64,000 nt of DNA from Muribaculaceae bacterium (GTDB taxonomy: Bacteria; Bacteroidota; Bacteroidia; Bacteroidales; Muribaculaceae), in contig JAFUKL010000035.1 of the NCBI GenBank assembly GCA_017473615.1, positions 1-64,000 of the forward strand, read 5' to 3'. The notes under the pieces were generated by a model that was not told the DNA's origin, made no database searches, and saw only the letters and a program-made list of their open reading frames with translations. Made by a program: the position numbers and the translations under genes. Of this stretch, positions 24,942-33,639 are shown piece by piece; position 1 is the first letter of the stretch; each line of letters opens with the position of its first letter.

Positions 24942-27900
24942 TTATAGAACCACTTTTGTAGTCTTGTTGCCTTGCTTCTTGATGAAGATACCCTTTTCAG
25001 GATTAGCAACCTTCACTCCTTGCAAGTTGTAGTATTCAACCTCTTCTTCATCTGCACCTACTGTCTCTATCGCAGACGCATCAAGAGTAAATTCATACTT
25101 GCTTGCAGCCTTGGTTGTGAATGCTTCAGCACGTGGAAGAGCAAAGCCTTTCAAATATTCACCTGAGTTACCGCAGATGTAGATATTACCGGCAAGATCC
25201 CATGCGATGTCATAGCAGTTTGTACCGATACCGTGAGTTACTACAGTATTTTCTACCAACTTAATAGTACCGTCAGCCTTGTACTTAATATCATAGATAG
25301 AGAATGTCTTCTTAGAAGAAGCGATAGCTATCTGCTTTCCGTCAGGAGAAATACGGATACCGCCACCACCGCGAACTGCACCACCGGCACCTTCGAAGTA
25401 TAGTTGCTCTCCGTTAGCATCCACGTATATCAATGCAGGTATTGCATCAGTTGGAGCACCACGGTATTGACAATACCATACACCGTCTTGATCATCATAT
25501 TCAACATTTGTACATTGAGGAGCAGTTGTATAACCTGAAAGAGCTTCAATCTTAGTAGGAGTTGGCAATACTTCTGCTTCACCTAATGCATATTCATCCA
25601 CACGTGAACCGGCAGCGTTAAATGCAAACACCTGATTGTTAGCCGCAATTGTCATCATCTTCAAGTCTTCGCCAGAACCCTTAACATCAAAGCCAACATT
25701 ACCGGCAGCAAGGAATCCGTCTGCTGTATTGTATTCGTAAGATGTAGCATCAAGTTCACCACCGGCAAGAAGAGATGTAAACTTATTGTTCTTCACAAGG
25801 TCTTCCTGACTTGGAGCATATAGGATATAATCACCGGCATTGTTACAACGAGTAACGAAGATACGTCCATCTTCTGCCACACGTACACGTGCAAGGTCGG
25901 CACCGTAAGAGATGAATGAGTAAGTCAAGTCACCCATAAATGCATATTTACCTGTAACTTCATTCTTAACACCTTCCATATCAGGAGTGAAGATATAAAG
26001 ACCTGTATGATTTCCTTCAGAGTTATTATATGTGTAATAAGGAGATGGATCTTTAGCTTCTGCAGGATCCATACCTTCAGTTACATATACGTTACCGAAC
26101 GCAGGGCTTTCCATGTTGTTATCAACATCTACACCGCGCGGATGATAGAAACGAAGTGAGCTAAACTCTTCCATTGCAGCCTTTTCTGCTCCTGCAACTT
26201 CGATTTCCCATGAATAAGCACCGTCAACAAGTTCAGCCACGCTGATTTCTACGGTTTGTGCGCCCTTAGTTGTTGCACCTTCTGCTGTTGCCACAACTTC
26301 ACCTTCAGCATCAACCACCTTCACAGTTACAGCTGTTGCATCAGCATTCAATGAATAGTTCACTTTCAATGTATTGTCAGCAACCTCGCTGCTTAGAGCA
26401 TAAGCGAATGGGTTAGCAGTACCCGCAGCAGGAGTTACTGTTACAGGTTCCGGAGCTACGATAGTAAATGCATACTTGCTTGCAGCCTTGGTTGTAAACG
26501 CTTCAGCACGCGGAAGAGCAAAACCTTTCAAATATTCACCTGAGTTACCGCAAACGTAGATATTTCCTGCAAGATCCCATGCGATATCATATACGTTAGT
26601 ACCGATACCGTGAGTAATCTTAGTCTTTTCTGTCAGCTCAATGCTTCCATCTTCATTATAAACCAAGTCATAGATAGAGAATTGCTTAGGATTAGCTGAA
26701 GAACTTGCGATAGCGATTTGCTTTCCGTCAGGAGAAACGCGAACACCGCCACCACCGCGAGATACAGTTACATCTTTATACTTTTCTTCACCGTTAGCAT
26801 CGATGTAAACAAGAGCAGGTTGAGAATTAGAAGGAGTACCGCGATATTGGCAATACCAGATACCGCCGCGATCATCATACTCAACGTTGGTAGTTGCAGG
26901 AGCGATAGTGTATTTGCCAGTAAGAGCTGCTACATTGGTTGGAACAGGAAGTGAATCTGCAGTACCAAGAGCATATTCATCAGTACTTCCGCCTGAGTAC
27001 ACATAGCTCCACTGATTTGCGTTACTTGAAAGGGCAAGAAGTTTCAAGTCTTCGCCTGAACCCTTCACGTCAAAACCAAGGTTTGCCGCTCCGATAAAGT
27101 TTCCTTCAGCATCTGTATACTTAAGTGTTGAAACGTCAAAAGTGTGTCCCTCAAACAATGAGGTGAACTTATTATTAGTAGTAAGATCTTCAAAAGAAGG
27201 AGCATACATGATAAAGTTTCCTTGGTCGCTCATACGAGTAACGAAGATACGTCCGTCTTCCGCTACACGCACGCGAGCCAAATCGGCAGCATTCTGAGTA
27301 CTTAGAACCTTATAGTTCAACTCCCATCCGCCATTGAATCCATACTTGCCTGTTGCAGCATTCACTACAGGCTCCATACCTGCTGTAAATGCATACAATC
27401 CAAGACCACCGCTTGTGGTAGTATTGCTATGGTACGTTTCAGAACTTGAAGTCATACCTTCGGTTACATATACGTTACCGAACGCTGGGCTTTCCATGTT
27501 GTTGTCAACATCGACACCGCGCGGATGATAGAACCTATAAGATGCAAATTCCTCAATTGTAGCCTTTTCTGCACCGGCAACTACCACTTCCCAAGTGAAA
27601 GAACCTTCCAAGTCTTCAACATTAATATCTACGGTTTGTGAGCCCTTAGTTGTTGTGCCTTCAGCAGTTGCAGCCACATTACCGTCTGCATCCAATACAT
27701 TAACGGTAACAGCTGTTGCATCTGTATTCAATGAATAATTAACTTTCAACACACCTTCAGTCAATTCGCTGCTTAGAGCGTAAGCGAATGGATTAGCAGT
27801 ACCTTCTGCTGTAGGAGTAACAGTTTCAGCAGGAGCAACGATGCGTACCTTGGTAGCAGCATTCACTGTAAATGAATAGTTACCTTCTTCATCGGCAGTC

Positions 27901-29534
27901 ACAGCCTTATTGTCAACCAGAACCACTGCAGTCACACCTTCTGTCAATGTGAAGCTTACGCTTGTTCCTTCAAGTACGTTCACTCCGTTAGCCCAATCAG
28001 CATAACCTTTTCCTCCAACCGTTACCGAATCTACAGAATTTTCAAAACCTTCAGCCAATGCAAATGTTACTGCTAATTCTTCAGGTCTTGCATTCATAAA
28101 CACCTTGATATAATCGCCATTGGCAAGTGTCCATTCTGAATTTGAGTAATTGGTTACATATAAACCATTCAAATAAATAGCGGCAGGATTACCATAATTG
28201 GTAGTCATCACATTCAAACGATGAGCCTCTTCACCATTATTGAAACCAATCTTATTCTCACCCTTTACAAGATAAACTTTATCGCGAGTAGTAGCATTCA
28301 TCATGTAACTGTAAGAATAGCATTCGTCATCGATATAAACGATAGCCTTGTTATCATAAACAATTTCCTCAGCAAAAATATCAATCACAGTACTATCGCT
28401 TGCGATATTAATAGTAGTACCATAGCTGTTATCATAACCGTATTCTGAGTATTCAGTACCGTTTACCAAGATTGAAGTAATCTTACAACCGGCTGCTTTA
28501 GTTACTTTTACAGAAGCAGCATTTTCGCTTACTTCAAGTTTATTTTCACCGGCTACAAGATTAAGAACATTGTAGTTTCCATCTTCTACCTTTACATATT
28601 CAGGATGTTCGATATTGATAGTAACAGCATAAGTACCATATTTGTGACCGCCCACTACAATATTTGCAGCTTCTAATACAGTGAATGAATAATAAGATGA
28701 AGAACCATACCAATCAGACGGTGTTTCGCCATTGATTGTGAATGAGTCGATAGCGTAGTTTGTTGCATCTAAATTAAGTTCGACAGTCTTACCCAATTTA
28801 ACCATGATATTGCCATCAGCATCCGGAGTAACTTCTGCACCATCTACATATACAGCAGTAACAATACCATTAGCCTCTTCACTCGCATAAGCGATATTTA
28901 CAGCTACTTCCACATCGGGGAATTCTGTTTTAATATCAACAACACTGCCATCTACCACATTCAAATACCATTGACCATAATTTTCAGTTACAGTTACACT
29001 ATCAACAGTAACCTTGTAGAAAGTCTTTCCGTAAGGTGCCGACAAAGTAAATGGTGATTCCATATCAGGAATAAACTTCACTTCGTTTTCTCCATTAACA
29101 AGAGTAAAACTTTCGTTGGTCTGGTTAGCTTGAAGACCTCCAATGTTCTCGACATTATCTACAGTAATCTTGCAAGATGCTGTACGAGCCTCATTGATGT
29201 CAATTGATGTTACAACATACTTAGAAGCATAATCAGCTTCAGTAGGATACTCATAAAGATAACAACTACCGGAAAAATCTTTTGGAGTTCCGTAACCATC
29301 TGTAACAGATTTCAACAACGCACCTTGAGCCGGAATAATATAAACATAGTTTGTAGTATTCATATTCAGCTCGAAAGTGTTATCACCGGCTACAAGGGTC
29401 TTTGTTTCCCAATTAACTTGAACTTCCACACGATTCGGGTCGTCCACATTAATTGTGACCGTTGCAGCTTTCGCCGTAAATGACATCACCAATGCCATAA
29501 CAGCCATCATTAAAAATGAGTGAAATTTTTTCAT
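24942..29534 (-). CDS. Giant secreted protein with duplicated propeller-like modules and C-terminal sorting motif
   Basis: 1530 residues with a signal peptide (MAVMALVMSFTAKA). The N-terminal third (about 25-575) contains several short beta-sandwich-like repeats with the phrase 'L..G.N.......' (VAGDNTFEL, VNGENEVKF, VAGENKLEV, VKGENKIGF). Two copies of a roughly 460-residue module follow (about 578-1037 and 1038-1492). Each has an Ig-like start (ANPFAYALSSE...) and a propeller-like part with FYHPRGVDVDNNMESPAFGN, GIGTN, DIAWDLAGNIY and EYLKGFALPRAEAF. The tail EYYNLQGVKVANPEKGIFI is the short sorting-type motif common in T9SS-bearing Bacteroidales. Likely exported to the surface; its binding target is unknown. 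Confidence 0.85.
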   Translation of the reverse strand: MKKFHSFLMMAVMALVMSFTAKAATVTINVDDPNRVEVQVNWETKTLVAGDNTFELNMNTTNYVYIIPAQGALLKSVTDGYGTPKDFSGSCYLYEYPTEADYASKYVVTSIDINEARTASCKITVDNVENIGGLQANQTNESFTLVNGENEVKFIPDMESPFTLSAPYGKTFYKVTVDSVTVTENYGQWYLNVVDGSVVDIKTEFPDVEVAVNIAYASEEANGIVTAVYVDGAEVTPDADGNIMVKLGKTVELNLDATNYAIDSFTINGETPSDWYGSSSYYSFTVLEAANIVVGGHKYGTYAVTINIEHPEYVKVEDGNYNVLNLVAGENKLEVSENAASVKVTKAAGCKITSILVNGTEYSEYGYDNSYGTTINIASDSTVIDIFAEEIVYDNKAIVYIDDECYSYSYMMNATTRDKVYLVKGENKIGFNNGEEAHRLNVMTTNYGNPAAIYLNGLYVTNYSNSEWTLANGDYIKVFMNARPEELAVTFALAEGFENSVDSVTVGGKGYADWANGVNVLEGTSVSFTLTEGVTAVVLVDNKAVTADEEGNYSFTVNAATKVRIVAPAETVTPTAEGTANPFAYALSSELTEGVLKVNYSLNTDATAVTVNVLDADGNVAATAEGTTTKGSQTVDINVEDLEGSFTWEVVVAGAEKATIEEFASYRFYHPRGVDVDNNMESPAFGNVYVTEGMTSSSETYHSNTTTSGGLGLYAFTAGMEPVVNAATGKYGFNGGWELNYKVLSTQNAADLARVRVAEDGRIFVTRMSDQGNFIMYAPSFEDLTTNNKFTSLFEGHTFDVSTLKYTDAEGNFIGAANLGFDVKGSGEDLKLLALSSNANQWSYVYSGGSTDEYALGTADSLPVPTNVAALTGKYTIAPATTNVEYDDRGGIWYCQYRGTPSNSQPALVYIDANGEEKYKDVTVSRGGGGVRVSPDGKQIAIASSSANPKQFSIYDLVYNEDGSIELTEKTKITHGIGTNVYDIAWDLAGNIYVCGNSGEYLKGFALPRAEAFTTKAASKYAFTIVAPEPVTVTPAAGTANPFAYALSSEVADNTLKVNYSLNADATAVTVKVVDAEGEVVATAEGATTKGAQTVEISVAELVDGAYSWEIEVAGAEKAAMEEFSSLRFYHPRGVDVDNNMESPAFGNVYVTEGMDPAEAKDPSPYYTYNNSEGNHTGLYIFTPDMEGVKNEVTGKYAFMGDLTYSFISYGADLARVRVAEDGRIFVTRCNNAGDYILYAPSQEDLVKNNKFTSLLAGGELDATSYEYNTADGFLAAGNVGFDVKGSGEDLKMMTIAANNQVFAFNAAGSRVDEYALGEAEVLPTPTKIEALSGYTTAPQCTNVEYDDQDGVWYCQYRGAPTDAIPALIYVDANGEQLYFEGAGGAVRGGGGIRISPDGKQIAIASSKKTFSIYDIKYKADGTIKLVENTVVTHGIGTNCYDIAWDLAGNIYICGNSGEYLKGFALPRAEAFTTKAASKYEFTLDASAIETVGADEEEVEYYNLQGVKVANPEKGIFIKKQGNKTTKVVL

Positions 29535-29564
29535 AAAATATTTAATTAATGAATAACTTACTAT

Positions 29565-29662
29565 TTATTATGCAAAACTTTTCTATAATTTTACAATTCC
29601 TATGAGAACCAATTGTTTAACCCCAAAATTAACGTGCAAATATACATTAAATTTATTACAAA
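29565..29662 (-). promoter_or_regulatory. Promoter/leader of the 1530-residue gene (copy of the subtilase leader)
   Basis: On the minus strand: TTTGTAATAA, -7 box TATATTTG (complement of 29637-29644) with CACG after it, then the conserved leader block ending TTTGCATAATAAAT. 42 of 48 leader positions equal those of the subtilase leader 8.2 kb away. No other feature is seen in 29663-29820. Confidence 0.6.
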
Positions 29663-29822
29663 TAAACAACTTTTCATAAGAAAAAATAACATTTACCGCA
29701 ATTTAATCTATGAATTGCCATTTTTCAAGGACAAAAAGTTTAAAACACACCAAAACACAAAAAGATAACATATTAGCAATATTCCAATCACTAAATAATA
29801 ATAAAAATGTGTGCAAAACGCT

Positions 29823-29852
29823 TGCAAAATGCAAACATTTTGCATACATTTG
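29823..29852 (+). promoter_or_regulatory. Toxin-antitoxin promoter with palindromic operator
   Basis: A perfect palindrome TGCAAAATG / CATTTTGCA (29823-29831 and 29836-29844, 4-bp centre) abuts the -7 box TACATTTG (29845-29852), 21 bp before the antitoxin ATG. The layout fits autorepression by the antitoxin or the toxin-antitoxin complex. Confidence 0.7.
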
Positions 29853-29873
29853 CCATTATAAAAAATAAAAAAC

Positions 29874-30170
29874 ATGGCACAATCAGCATTTACAATCCGC
29901 TTGGATTCAGATTTAAAACTTTCTTTTGAGAAACTTTGTTCCGAATTCGGAATGAGTTCCAACACCGCATTTAATATATTTGTACGTGCTGTCATTAGGA
30001 ATAGAAGCATTCCTTTTGCAATAGAAAGCACCCCGAGAGAAACTTCATTAGAATCAGGGAAGAAAGCTTTTTTGCAAATGCGCGAAATCATTGCACAAAA
30101 CGGGGTATCAATGTCTTTACAAGAAATAAACAAAGAAATCGGAGAAACAAGAAAATCCATGCACAAATGA
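29874..30170 (+). CDS. RelB/DinJ-family antitoxin
   Basis: A 98-residue protein with the ribbon-helix-helix of RelB/DinJ antitoxins: FTIRLDSDLKLSFEKLCSEFGMSSNTAFNIFVRAVIRNRSIPF (about residues 5-48), followed by a charged C-terminal tail that would wrap the toxin. It should bind the toxin encoded next and, via the N-terminal strand, the palindrome in its own promoter. It overlaps the toxin gene by 4 bp (ATGA), implying translational coupling. Confidence 0.92.
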   Translation: MAQSAFTIRLDSDLKLSFEKLCSEFGMSSNTAFNIFVRAVIRNRSIPFAIESTPRETSLESGKKAFLQMREIIAQNGVSMSLQEINKEIGETRKSMHK

Positions 30171-30592
30171 AAAGGTTTTATGCGGTAATAGATACCAATG
30201 TTATCGTTTCAGCTTTAATTTCTTCACATAGCAATGCAGCAACAGTATTAATGCTAAAATATGTATTTGACGGAAATGTCATTCCTTTGTTTAATGAAGA
30301 AATCTTAGAAGAATACAAAGAAGTACTTAAACGAAAAAAATTCAAATTGCCAGATTATTTGATAAATACGGTTATAGAAACCATAAAATCAAATGGTATA
30401 TTTTTGGGACGCACTAAAACAACAGAAGCCATACCGGACGATAAAGATATCGTATTTTATGAAGTAAAATTATCTAAAGAAGATTCATTCCTTATAACAG
30501 GAAATATTAAACATTTCCCTAAAACACCGTTTGTGGTCACCCCATCTGAAATGCTTAATATTATAAACGAATCCAACAATTTTCACGATTAA
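30167..30592 (+). CDS. PIN-domain toxin (putative endoribonuclease, COG1569-like)
   Basis: A 141-residue protein with a PIN fold of the 'toxin component, PIN family' group: VIDTNVIVSAL at residues 8-18 (first catalytic Asp), FNEEILEEYKEVLKRKKF (acidic Glu), IPDDKDIVFYE and LITGNIKHFP, with acidic residues for metal-dependent RNA cleavage. Pairing with a RelB/DinJ rather than a VapB/AbrB-type antitoxin is a mixed combination. It overlaps the antitoxin by 4 bp. It probably inhibits translation when the antitoxin is degraded; the RNA target is unknown. Confidence 0.9.
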   Translation: MKRFYAVIDTNVIVSALISSHSNAATVLMLKYVFDGNVIPLFNEEILEEYKEVLKRKKFKLPDYLINTVIETIKSNGIFLGRTKTTEAIPDDKDIVFYEVKLSKEDSFLITGNIKHFPKTPFVVTPSEMLNIINESNNFHD

Positions 30593-30640
30593 TATTTTGA
30601 GTAAATTTCATAAAACAATTGTGTTTTAAAAGTTTTTTAG

Positions 30641-30648
30641 TACTTTTG
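30641..30648 (+). promoter_or_regulatory. -7 box of the secreted nuclease gene
   Basis: TACTTTTG matches TAnnTTTG, 21 bp before the ATG at 30670. It lies inside the longer reading frame that starts at TTG 30619 and so argues for 30670 as the true start. Confidence 0.55.
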
Positions 30649-30669
30649 GTTCATCTATTATATAGCGAC

Positions 30670-31704
30670 ATGAAAAAAGTATTTTTTATTATTATGATTG
30701 CCGCAGCTTTCTTGGCAACGGCACAACAAAAGAAATATCAGGTATATGGTGCAGCTTTCTATAATCTGGAAAACCTGTTTGACACCATTAATAATAACGG
30801 CAAATATGATCTTGAATTCTCCCCGTTAGGAGCAAGACAATGGAACGGCGAAAAATATTGGTCTAAAATAGCCAATATGGCTAAAGCCATAAGCCATTTC
30901 ACCACACAATCCACACCTAAAGGACCTGCCGTGATAGGCGTGAGTGAAATAGAAAATATCACAGTTCTTCAAGACCTTGTAAAGCACCCGTTGCTAAAAG
31001 AATGGAAATTGCAGATAGTTCACCACGACAGTCCCGACCGCCGAGGCGTGGATGTGGCAATGCTTTATAATCCGCGTTTCTTCAGAGTTTTGAATGTTAC
31101 CAACGCCACCGTACACGTGGAAGGTTACGACCGGTTTCGCACACGCGACCAGATGTGTGTAACCGGACTGATGGGAGGTGATAAAGTGAGTGTTATCGTA
31201 AACCACTGGCCTTCACGCAGTGGAGGCGAAGAAGGCTCAAGACCTTTGCGTGCTGCAGCCGCAAAACGTGTAAAACTCACTGTTGACTCTCTGCTTAATG
31301 ACGACCCGAATCAAGGTATCATCATAATGGGCGACTTAAACGATGACCCACACAACGAAAGCGTAGCTAAAGTGCTTGGAGCAAAAAAGAACAAGAAAGA
31401 CGTTGGCAAAGGCGAACTTTACAACCCTTGTTGGAGTATGCTTGACAAAGGTATCGGTTCATTGGCTTATTACGGCAGTTGGAATTTCTTCGACCAAATC
31501 ATTGTTTCCGACTATTTCTTAGGCGACAAAGACAGCGGCAGATTATCATTTATGAAGATGAGTGTACTTAATTTTGATTTTCTCATCAACCCCAAAGGAC
31601 AATACAAAGGTTATCCGCTACGCACCTACTCCGGTGGTGCATTCCTCAACGGATTCAGCGATCACTTCCCCACTGAAGTGTATTTGGTAAAAAGAGTTCA
31701 GTAG
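30670..31704 (+). CDS. Secreted endonuclease/exonuclease/phosphatase family protein
   Basis: 344 residues with a signal peptide (MKKVFFIIMIAAAFLATAQ) and an EEP fold: FYNLENLFD (N-terminal Asn region), GVSEIENI (catalytic Glu), DRRGVDVAMLY, VNHWPSR, MGDLNDDP (Asp/Asn pair) and the C-terminal GFSDHFP catalytic His. All key residues are present. Relatives are extracellular or periplasmic nucleases or phosphodiesterases, often grouped with TonB receptors and DUF5689 proteins; here that pair is 15 kb away. No C-terminal T9SS domain is visible, so it is likely periplasmic. Confidence 0.9.
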   Translation: MKKVFFIIMIAAAFLATAQQKKYQVYGAAFYNLENLFDTINNNGKYDLEFSPLGARQWNGEKYWSKIANMAKAISHFTTQSTPKGPAVIGVSEIENITVLQDLVKHPLLKEWKLQIVHHDSPDRRGVDVAMLYNPRFFRVLNVTNATVHVEGYDRFRTRDQMCVTGLMGGDKVSVIVNHWPSRSGGEEGSRPLRAAAAKRVKLTVDSLLNDDPNQGIIIMGDLNDDPHNESVAKVLGAKKNKKDVGKGELYNPCWSMLDKGIGSLAYYGSWNFFDQIIVSDYFLGDKDSGRLSFMKMSVLNFDFLINPKGQYKGYPLRTYSGGAFLNGFSDHFPTEVYLVKRVQ

Positions 31705-31726
31705 CAGCCGGTCTTTTCCAAACTTG

Positions 31727-32206
31727 TCACACTAAAGCGCAAAGCGATGCCGCAAGCATGGATCCGCATGCTATGAGTTTGACTCCCGTTCCCACAAAAA
31801 AAGACAGGAACGAGCCTAATGCTGCATGCGTGGCAGAAGCTGTATCCTTTTTCGCAAATACGATTTCACCCAATAATGCCCCCAGAAAAGGACCGAGCAA
31901 CGGACCCACAGGCCAAGGCAGAAACATACCCACGACAAGACCAAGCATCGCACACCAACTCCCTGCCTTGCTCCCTCCGAAACGGCGTGTCATCCACGGT
32001 GTAAGGAAGAAATCTATTACCGTTACGATGATGACCACTGCAGCCCACACCACAAATTCAGTAACACTGAGCCTGACAAAACCGCTCCAATGAGCCAGCA
32101 GCATTGCCACATAGCACAAGGGAGGTCCCGGAAGAACGGGTACAATGCAACCCGCAAAGCCCAGCAGACAACAGATTATGGCAAGAACCAATATAACGAC
32201 ATCCAT
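31727..32206 (-). CDS. DUF456 family membrane protein
   Basis: 159 residues from ATG 32206 (the open frame extends further but only to a TTG). It has four or five hydrophobic segments and the family's glycine-rich pattern FAGCIVPVLPGPPLCYVAMLL, then GSKAGSWCAMLGLVVGMFLPWPVGPLLGPFLGA. DUF456 is a conserved inner-membrane family of unknown function. It begins 8 bp after the stop of the CE7 esterase, suggesting one transcript. Confidence 0.85.
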   Translation of the reverse strand: MDVVILVLAIICCLLGFAGCIVPVLPGPPLCYVAMLLAHWSGFVRLSVTEFVVWAAVVIIVTVIDFFLTPWMTRRFGGSKAGSWCAMLGLVVGMFLPWPVGPLLGPFLGALLGEIVFAKKDTASATHAALGSFLSFFVGTGVKLIACGSMLAASLCALV

Positions 32207-32213
32207 AGGCACA

Positions 32214-33488
32214 TCATTTATTAAGTTCTTCAATAATCCATTTCCACATGGCAGCAACCTGTTCAGGATAAAGCCAATGACCTGTATTTTCGCCTATAGA
32301 CAGAATTTTGGGAGCAGTTATTGCATTATATGTGGCATAAGTGGTTGTAGGCGCACATACAATATCATTGAAACCGAAAGCATAGTACACCGGAGCTTTT
32401 AATCCTCGTGCAAAATTGGAAGTATCAAAATACCTCATGGTCTCAATTTTCTCTTTAGTGCGATTACTTTTGTTCTTAAAAATGTGCGGCCATCCGCCGG
32501 CACGACCGTTAATATACCCCTCATGGTCACATAAGGCAGGGAAATAAACAGCAGAAGCAAGGATGCGACTGTCAAGACATGAGACTGCAACCGACAACGC
32601 ACCTCCCTGACTACCACCGAGAGTTCCGACTTTACCATTGCACTGCGGCAATGATTGTAGGAAATCAATACCCTTCACACAACCAAGGTATACACGTCGG
32701 TAGAAATAAGTATATTTATTTTCGGCACCGGTAATATAATAATCAGATAAAACGCCATTTGACAAATCACCATATATACTGCCTTCAAGATTTACAGGTA
32801 TACCGTGTATTCCCAGTTCCAAGACTATCACGCCCTGAGATGCATGAAAGACATCGCCACTCTTAGGAGACACATTTGCTCCCGGCAAACGAAGAATTGC
32901 AGGATATTTACCCTCAGCTTTCGGCATGGTGAGAATACCATACATTCTTGAACCGCCTATATTACCGTATGACACATGATATACATTAACATCATCAGTA
33001 CAGCGGTCGGCAAGTAATTCCATTCTCGGATTCAACTCCACTTTTTTTACCTGTTCAACCCCTTTGCGCCAAAATTCATCAAAATCCTCGGGAAGAGGCG
33101 TAACAGGTTGCAATTTATCCACATCAAAGCCCACAGTGGACATCGATGTATATTTTTTACCTTCATGCTCTACCGATGCTTTCACCCTCAAGAATCCGGG
33201 AGTTTTCATCGTACCCACCTTTATCGCAGTCTCATTGCCTTTCAGCGTAACTGTTTTCTTTTCATGCGCAGGCATGAGGTCTTTACTTATCTCATAATCG
33301 ACAACAGCACCATTCAGTGCCATTCCGCAATCAAGCGCAATCAACTTCATTTTAGCCTGTTCACCGGCACGGTAAAGCGCATCGGCATGGTCGGGAACAA
33401 GAATCAACTGCACCTTGGATACACCCGGCTGAGCCATCAGCAACACTGCCGTTAAGACAGCCGACATAGTTAACATTACACGTTTCAT
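32214..33488 (-). CDS. CE7-family acetyl(xylan) esterase / cephalosporin-C deacetylase
   Basis: 424 residues with a signal peptide (to LLMAQ). A beta-sandwich-like N-terminal region (about 20-125) is followed by the alpha/beta-hydrolase domain. The nucleophile elbow is GGSQGG (about residue 295), the acid Asp is in FGFNDIVCAP and the catalytic His in GENTGHWLYPEQ. CE7 enzymes remove acetyl groups from xylo-oligosaccharides and other acetylated sugars. Secretion to the periplasm fits late steps of glycan use. A minus-strand -7 box TATCTTTG lies at 33516-33523. Confidence 0.9.
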   Translation of the reverse strand: MKRVMLTMSAVLTAVLLMAQPGVSKVQLILVPDHADALYRAGEQAKMKLIALDCGMALNGAVVDYEISKDLMPAHEKKTVTLKGNETAIKVGTMKTPGFLRVKASVEHEGKKYTSMSTVGFDVDKLQPVTPLPEDFDEFWRKGVEQVKKVELNPRMELLADRCTDDVNVYHVSYGNIGGSRMYGILTMPKAEGKYPAILRLPGANVSPKSGDVFHASQGVIVLELGIHGIPVNLEGSIYGDLSNGVLSDYYITGAENKYTYFYRRVYLGCVKGIDFLQSLPQCNGKVGTLGGSQGGALSVAVSCLDSRILASAVYFPALCDHEGYINGRAGGWPHIFKNKSNRTKEKIETMRYFDTSNFARGLKAPVYYAFGFNDIVCAPTTTYATYNAITAPKILSIGENTGHWLYPEQVAAMWKWIIEELNK

Positions 33489-33515
33489 ATATTTTTCATA
33501 AATTAGTTTCCATCA

Positions 33516-33523
33516 CAAAGATA
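33516..33523 (-). promoter_or_regulatory. -7 box of the CE7 esterase gene
   Basis: The complement reads TATCTTTG (TAnnTTTG), 28 bp upstream of the ATG at 33488. Confidence 0.45.
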
Positions 33524-33584
33524 ACTAAAGGCTGACGAAAAAATCAAAATTCACCAAAAAAATCCACACGCCAAACAAGAAACA

Positions 33585-33614
33585 GAGCGGAAGAAGCCTC
33601 AGCCTCATCCGCTC
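33585..33614 (-). terminator. Hairpin after the Lrp/AsnC gene
   Basis: Stem GAGCGGA / TCCGCTC with a 16-nt loop, followed on the minus strand by TGTTTCTTGTTT, about 25 bp past the Lrp stop. Confidence 0.55.
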
Positions 33615-33639
33615 CACAATCCGTATTATTTTTTGTTTA

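Noticed and set aside
29708..30166. 152-residue minus-strand frame over the antitoxin
   Set aside because: Overlaps the RelB/DinJ gene whose motif, promoter and coupling to the toxin are clear.
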